A stretch of DNA of 15,713 nucleotides, from positions 2,009-17,721 of the forward strand of contig DQFC01000010.1 of assembly GCA_003531665.1 (NCBI GenBank). Reading direction: 5' to 3'. This DNA is from Candidatus Collierbacteria bacterium. Lineage in GTDB: Bacteria > Patescibacteriota > Microgenomatia > UBA1400 > MFAQ01. Of the stretch, positions 12,430 to 15,713 are shown in pieces; position 1 is the first letter of the stretch, and every line of letters starts with the position of its first letter. Position numbers and translations under genes: made by a program. The notes under the pieces are model-generated. The model was not told where the DNA came from. It searched no databases and saw only the letters and a list, made by a program, of their open reading frames with translations.

Positions 12430-13152
12430 ATGAAATCAATCGATTCATATTTAGATAATATAGTTAACCAAAAAATGTTGGTAGTTTTTCCGCATCCGGA
12501 CGATGAGTCGGTGATGGCTGGGGGTATCATCCAACGGGCGATGAGGCGGGGTTTCAAAGTCACGGTTCTGACGTTGACCGAGGGCAGTAGAGGCAAGATT
12601 CATATTAATGGAAAGGGGAGAAGCGTGTCCGAAATCCGCCGCCAGGAGATGGCGGAAGCCATGAGCCGACTAGGGGTGATGGATTGGGTGATGTGGAAGT
12701 TTGACGATGGCAAGCTGAAGAGAACGAAAAAATGGCGAGAGAGACTGACAACATTTATTATAGATACTCATCCAGGAGTGGTAGTAACTTACGATTTATC
12801 GGGTGTCACTGGCCATCCGGATCATATCAGTGCATCGCTCGTGGTGCTGAGGGTTCTGAGAAAAATGACAGGTGTATATATGTTGTGGGTAAGTTTTGAT
12901 GGCCGGATGAAAGAAAAAATTGTAGACAAGCGGGCAGCCAAATATTTGCACAAGCCTACGTTGGAACTAAATATGACAATTCTTGAGGCGAGAAGAAAAT
13001 GGAGGGCGGTCTTCGCCCACCGGAGCCAGGCATTGGGTGGTTTTTTGCGGTCTAGTTGGTGGCTGTTGATGTTTTGGTCCAGGAAGGAATGGTACTCAGA
13101 GGCCAAGTTTGAGGCTAAGCAGAGATACAAATTCGTGAACTTCAAAATCTAG
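12430..13152 (+). CDS. PIG-L/LmbE-type zinc N-deacetylase
   Basis: This family removes acetyl groups from N-acetylglucosamine-type substrates, for example in mycothiol, bacillithiol, GPI or glycan synthesis. The zinc motif PHPDDE is at residues 21-26, with the Asp acting as general base. GHPDH (128-132) carries a third metal ligand, and SEIRRQEM (67-74) matches the conserved helix. The 240-aa length is normal. A hydrophobic stretch near residues 206-216 (SSWWLLMFWS) may touch the membrane. Its neighbour on the other strand is a membrane glycosyltransferase-like protein, so a shared role in surface glycan modification is plausible. No Shine-Dalgarno sequence is seen; a long leader and a perfect palindrome precede the ATG, suggesting regulation. 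The substrate cannot be told. Confidence 0.92.
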   Translation: MKSIDSYLDNIVNQKMLVVFPHPDDESVMAGGIIQRAMRRGFKVTVLTLTEGSRGKIHINGKGRSVSEIRRQEMAEAMSRLGVMDWVMWKFDDGKLKRTKKWRERLTTFIIDTHPGVVVTYDLSGVTGHPDHISASLVVLRVLRKMTGVYMLWVSFDGRMKEKIVDKRAAKYLHKPTLELNMTILEARRKWRAVFAHRSQALGGFLRSSWWLLMFWSRKEWYSEAKFEAKQRYKFVNFKI

Positions 13153-13160
13153 CCTATAGC

Positions 13161-13189
13161 TTGATTTGGAAATGATTGTGTGGTAGCAT
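13161..13189 (+). promoter_or_regulatory. Promoter of the paralogous gene pair
   Basis: TTGATT (13161-13166), a 17-bp spacer and TAGCAT (13184-13189). Transcription would start near 13196, leaving a roughly 29-nt leader that contains GGAGG (13216-13220). Confidence 0.6.
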
Positions 13190-13224
13190 AGGCAGGCAAT
13201 ACACTTTGAAATGTTGGAGGCAAA

Positions 13225-13668
13225 ATGAGTGATGTTTATGATCTGACTGTGCGGGCCAAAATTCGTTTGGATCAGATGAGAGCGGACACGCGCCATCCGG
13301 CTGATATGAATGCCTTGGTCTATGGCATCATGACAGGGATGAATCTAGCTGAGGATAGATTAAAGGTGGGTTTGGATAAGATGTCTGAACAAGTAATGAA
13401 TTGTCTGGCAAATTGGAGCCGAGACTTGACTCAGGTTCTTGTCAATGCCAACCTCACCATGCCTGAAGGTAAGTCTTTTGATGTAGACTCGTTTGTTCAC
13501 TTGAGCTATCGGCGATCGGCTTCGGCTTCGTTCTATGCCGAAGGGTTGAGGCTGGGTTTCCAGTATGTTTATGACCTCTATGCCGCATTTGCGGACATGG
13601 ACGATCCCCGAGCTTTGACCTTAGGTCATACAAAGCGGGTCAAGACACTCCTGATAAATATTCTTTAG
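13225..13668 (+). CDS. Unknown helical protein, first of a tandem pair
   Basis: I do not recognise this 147-aa protein. It reads as helical: MNALVYGIMTGMNLAEDRLKVG (about residues 28-49) and FYAEGLRLGFQYVYDLYAAF (about 102-121) are the main amphipathic helices. A less regular piece lies between them (about 65-95, with LTMPEGKSFDVDSF). There is no signal peptide, membrane helix or cysteine cluster. The ATG follows GGAGG at a 4-nt spacing. The next gene starts 12 nt after the stop, has the same layout and size, and shares the pattern (G..xGLQYVxxLY), so the two look like diverged copies. They are cotranscribed and end at a strong terminator. Confidence 0.8.
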   Translation: MSDVYDLTVRAKIRLDQMRADTRHPADMNALVYGIMTGMNLAEDRLKVGLDKMSEQVMNCLANWSRDLTQVLVNANLTMPEGKSFDVDSFVHLSYRRSASASFYAEGLRLGFQYVYDLYAAFADMDDPRALTLGHTKRVKTLLINIL

Positions 13669-13680
13669 TGAGGAGATGAT

Positions 13681-14142
13681 ATGGGATATGATATTTTTGA
13701 TATCCGTGTGGTCACACTGCAATCAATCAAGAGCTTTGATCACGATGGACAGTTGGCTTACTTAAGTGGACTGTTGTGGGGTTTAAGGGTTTCGGCGAAG
13801 TGGCTTGAAGAAAACGGATGTACTACGTACAACGAGGAAGTGGGCGCCTTTTTTCAGGCAAGACCGACCAAGAAACTGTTCGAGATAGTCGACGAGTGGA
13901 ACTCGCTTCAGAAGAATGGTTTGTTACTGTCTGTGGGTGACTCCTTCGGAGGTGTTTGGCGTCTGTCGAAAGAGACCATCTTCTTTACTGGTTTTGAGGC
14001 AGGATTACAGTATGTCCCCAAATTGTACTGGTCACTGTCCGACGATAGCACCGAAAAGGCAAAGATAATTATTTTGGTAAAAGACTATGTACGAGAGATT
14101 CGGAACTGGGTTAGAGAGACTATCGAAAACCTGGCAATCTGA
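13681..14142 (+). CDS. Unknown helical protein, second of a tandem pair
   Basis: This 153-aa protein resembles its upstream neighbour in size and order of elements. LAYLSGLLWGLRVSAKWLEE (about residues 25-44) corresponds to the first copy's VYGIMTGMNLAEDRL. FFTGFEAGLQYVPKLYWSL (about 101-119) corresponds to FYAEGLRLGFQYVYDLYAAF. Both end in a basic/hydrophobic helix (here IIILVKDYVREIRNWV). The match is judged by eye and is weak outside these segments. GAGGAG lies 5 nt before the ATG. A strong terminator follows within 10 nt. A role as partner of the first protein, perhaps as a heterodimer, is possible but unsupported beyond position. Confidence 0.8.
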   Translation: MGYDIFDIRVVTLQSIKSFDHDGQLAYLSGLLWGLRVSAKWLEENGCTTYNEEVGAFFQARPTKKLFEIVDEWNSLQKNGLLLSVGDSFGGVWRLSKETIFFTGFEAGLQYVPKLYWSLSDDSTEKAKIIILVKDYVREIRNWVRETIENLAI

Positions 14143-14150
14143 TTCTAACG

Positions 14151-14175
14151 AGCACTCCTCCGGGGGTGCTTTTTT
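14151..14175 (+). terminator. Rho-independent terminator after the paralogous pair
   Basis: AGCACTCC (14151-14158) pairs with GGGGTGCT (14163-14170) over 8 positions, allowing one G-U, and a run of Ts follows to 14175. Confidence 0.9.
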
Positions 14176-14203
14176 GTGTTTGGGGGTAAAAGTGAGATAA
14201 AAT
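14174..14203 (+). promoter_or_regulatory. cysS promoter, leaderless type
   Basis: TTGTGT (14174-14179), an 18-bp spacer and TAAAAT (14198-14203). Two in-frame ATGs follow, at 5 nt (14209) and 8 nt (14212); the start of transcription should fall at one of them. Confidence 0.55.
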
Positions 14204-14208
14204 CAAAG

Positions 14209-15651
14209 ATGATGCTGAAGATATACAATTCACTTTCTAAAAAGACTGAAGAATTCATGCCAATTCATGGTAATGACGTAGGTATGTATGCCTGTGGTCC
14301 GACGGTCTATGACTATCCTCATATTGGGCATGGCCGAAAATACGTCAACGACGATATTTTGAAGAGGGTTTTGGAAGTAGTTGAGGGTTATAAAGTAACT
14401 CATGTCCAAAATATCACCGACGTAGGCCATCTGGTATCCGATGCCGATGAAGGTGAGGATAAGCTGGAAAAGGGCGCCAAGAAGACGGGTAAGACCGTTT
14501 GGGAAGTGGCTCAGGAGTACACCGACTACTTCTTGAAAGAAATGGACTCACTTAATATCATCCGGCCGGATATCGAGTGTAAAGCGACGGATCATATACC
14601 GGAACAGATTGAGCTGATCAAGAAAATTATGGAAAATGGCTACGGTTACGATACGCCGGAAGCGGTATATTTTGATGTAACGAAGTTTGCCGATTATGGC
14701 CAGTTGTTTGGACAATCCCTAGAAGAGAAATTGATTGGTGGGCGGGATGAAGTGGTGACGGAAAACAGCAAGAAAAACCCGGCAGACTTTGCCCTGTGGT
14801 TTAAGAAGGTGGGTAAGTTTGCCGATCACGTGATGCACTGGGAGAGTCCGTGGGGAGACGGCTTTCCAGGATGGCACGTAGAATGTAGCGCCATGAGTAT
14901 GAAGTACCTGGGTGAACAGTTTGATATCCATACCGGCGGCGAAGATCATTTGTCGATTCACCATCCAAATGAAATTGCTCAAAGTGAGGCGATTACCGGC
15001 AAGAAACCGTTTGTGAAGTATTGGTTCCATAGTTTGTTTTTGGCTGTTGATGGCAAAAAAATGAGTAAGAGTTTGGGAAATGTCTATAAAGTGGCTGACA
15101 TTATCGAGAAGGGTTTTTCCCCGATGGCCTTACGTTACTACTATCTGTCTGCCCACTACCGTAAACAAATGAACTTTTCTTGGGAGGGGATGGAAGGAGT
15201 GTCTAATTCATATAAGAAATTGAAAAAGGAGTTTTTGGCACTTCGGGTCGAGGGAGGACAAGATAAAAACATTTTTGGAAACAATGCTGAAGTACAGCTG
15301 TCAGGCAGAGAAGCCTTTTTCCGAGACGAGTTCATAAATGCGGTAGAGGATGATCTAAATATGTCGGCGGCCTTGGCCGTTGCCAGAGCAGTGCTCAAAG
15401 ACGAAAAGCTCAATTCGTTCGAGAAAAGAAGATTGGTGGAAAACTTTGATAAAGTTTTTGGACTTAAACTTTCCGAGAGAGATGAAATCCCTGTCGACAT
15501 TCCGGCAGAGGTGATGGACATGGTCAACAAGCGGGAAGAGATGAGAAAGGCTAAAAAGTGGGCCGAGTCCGATGCCCTTAGAAAAGGGATCGAAGCGAAG
15601 GGCTTCAAAGTTTCTGACTTTTTTGATGGAGTGACGGTGGAAAAGATTTAG
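14209..15651 (+). CDS. cysS: Cysteinyl-tRNA synthetase
   Basis: This class I synthetase charges tRNA-Cys in the cytoplasm. The first zinc cysteine is in [17 protein letters not shown] (Cys29), which also contains the HIGH signature (38-41). [10 protein letters not shown] (about 222-231) gives the second zinc cysteine (Cys226). [15 protein letters not shown] follows (about 244-258), and KMSKS is at about 284-288. The anticodon-binding helical domain and a short tail ([16 protein letters not shown]) complete it. Length 480 aa is normal. The start is placed at ATG 14209 (or 14212); the longer frame from GTG 14176 would begin inside the terminator and include the promoter. No Shine-Dalgarno sequence is seen. 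Confidence 0.97.
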   Translation: MMLKIYNSLSKKTEEFMPIHGNDVGMYACGPTVYDYPHIGHGRKYVNDDILKRVLEVVEGYKVTHVQNITDVGHLVSDADEGEDKLEKGAKKTGKTVWEVAQEYTDYFLKEMDSLNIIRPDIECKATDHIPEQIELIKKIMENGYGYDTPEAVYFDVTKFADYGQLFGQSLEEKLIGGRDEVVTENSKKNPADFALWFKKVGKFADHVMHWESPWGDGFPGWHVECSAMSMKYLGEQFDIHTGGEDHLSIHHPNEIAQSEAITGKKPFVKYWFHSLFLAVDGKKMSKSLGNVYKVADIIEKGFSPMALRYYYLSAHYRKQMNFSWEGMEGVSNSYKKLKKEFLALRVEGGQDKNIFGNNAEVQLSGREAFFRDEFINAVEDDLNMSAALAVARAVLKDEKLNSFEKRRLVENFDKVFGLKLSERDEIPVDIPAEVMDMVNKREEMRKAKKWAESDALRKGIEAKGFKVSDFFDGVTVEKI

Positions 15652-15657
15652 GAGTTA

Positions 15658-15685
15658 TTGGTGGACGCCGCTTTGGGTGTATACT
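15658..15685 (+). promoter_or_regulatory. Promoter of the gene at the right edge, leaderless type
   Basis: TTGGTG (15658-15663), a 16-bp spacer and TATACT (15680-15685), which ends exactly 6 nt before an ATG at 15692. Confidence 0.5.
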
Positions 15686-15691
15686 GAGGCT

Positions 15692-15713
15692 ATGGAAATA
15701 CCTGTCATTGTAG
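15692..15713 (+). CDS. First codons of the next gene, partial
   Basis: ATG at 15692 opens MEIPVIV and the frame runs off the window. It is called only because TATACT stands at the 6-nt spacing seen before other starts here. Nothing can be said about its product. Confidence 0.4.

Noticed and set aside
14176..14208. GTG start extending CysRS by eleven residues
   Set aside because: It begins in the T tract of the terminator, spans the cysS promoter, and the homologous family starts at the MLKIYNSL segment.
15156..15608. 150-aa minus-strand frame inside cysS
   Set aside because: It lies entirely opposite the conserved cysS C-terminal half and is Ser-rich, as expected of a shadow frame.
1..15713. 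Recoding of UGA as in some CPR lineages
   Set aside because: UGA ends rseP, rpsU, yqeY and ybeY at the expected protein lengths, and tryptophan/glycine positions use normal codons.

Overview
The window reads as bacterial chromosome of a small-genome lineage. The genes are short, tightly packed and often overlap by ATGA, and many proteins belong to no family I recognise. The best guess is a Candidate Phyla Radiation (Patescibacteria) bacterium, perhaps of the Microgenomates type. That placement is inference from gene style: a divergent 74-aa bS21, short YbeY and RecR, and a Gln-rich protein that starts MPAPLGGIGQQVAD. UGA is used as an ordinary stop (rseP, rpsU, yqeY, ybeY), which argues against the lineages that recode UGA. 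No tRNA, rRNA, CRISPR array, insertion sequence or phage gene is visible.

Layout. Positions 1-231 hold the start of a minus-strand coiled-coil gene that leaves the left edge. Divergent from it are rseP (site-2 protease) and a coupled 247-aa protein that looks like a decayed protein kinase. Positions 2157-4553 hold small housekeeping genes: a HIT protein, rpsU, yqeY, a 99-aa CxxC protein, ybeY and a 110-aa unknown. Positions 4739-9846 are a dnaX-ybaB-recR replication and repair cluster. Three unknown genes sit inside it: an 81-aa and a 598-aa protein after dnaX, and a 157-aa protein between ybaB and recR. Behind recR a full-consensus promoter (TTGACA, 17, TATAAT) drives about 120 nt that can fold into hairpins and a pseudoknot, a likely small RNA. 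A Gln/Lys-rich coiled-coil gene follows. One long minus-strand gene (10502-12241) encodes a polytopic membrane protein resembling GT-C glycosyltransferases. It shares a symmetric divergent promoter with a PIG-L/LmbE-type deacetylase, which has a roughly 165-nt structured leader ending in a perfect 25-bp palindrome beside its start codon. The right end carries a tandem pair of related unknown genes, cysS, and the first codons of one more gene.

Two themes cut across the genes. First, eleven starts lie 5-8 nt (mostly 6-7 nt) after a -10-like hexamer and have no ribosome binding site, which predicts leaderless mRNAs. Six other genes carry a clear Shine-Dalgarno sequence. Start codons were chosen on this basis, and several differ from the longest reading frame. 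Second, short GC-rich palindromes occur inside coding regions (HIT and membrane-protein genes) and in the deacetylase leader, resembling palindromic elements that insert in frame.

All assignments come from reading motifs and translations by eye. No database search or folding program was run.
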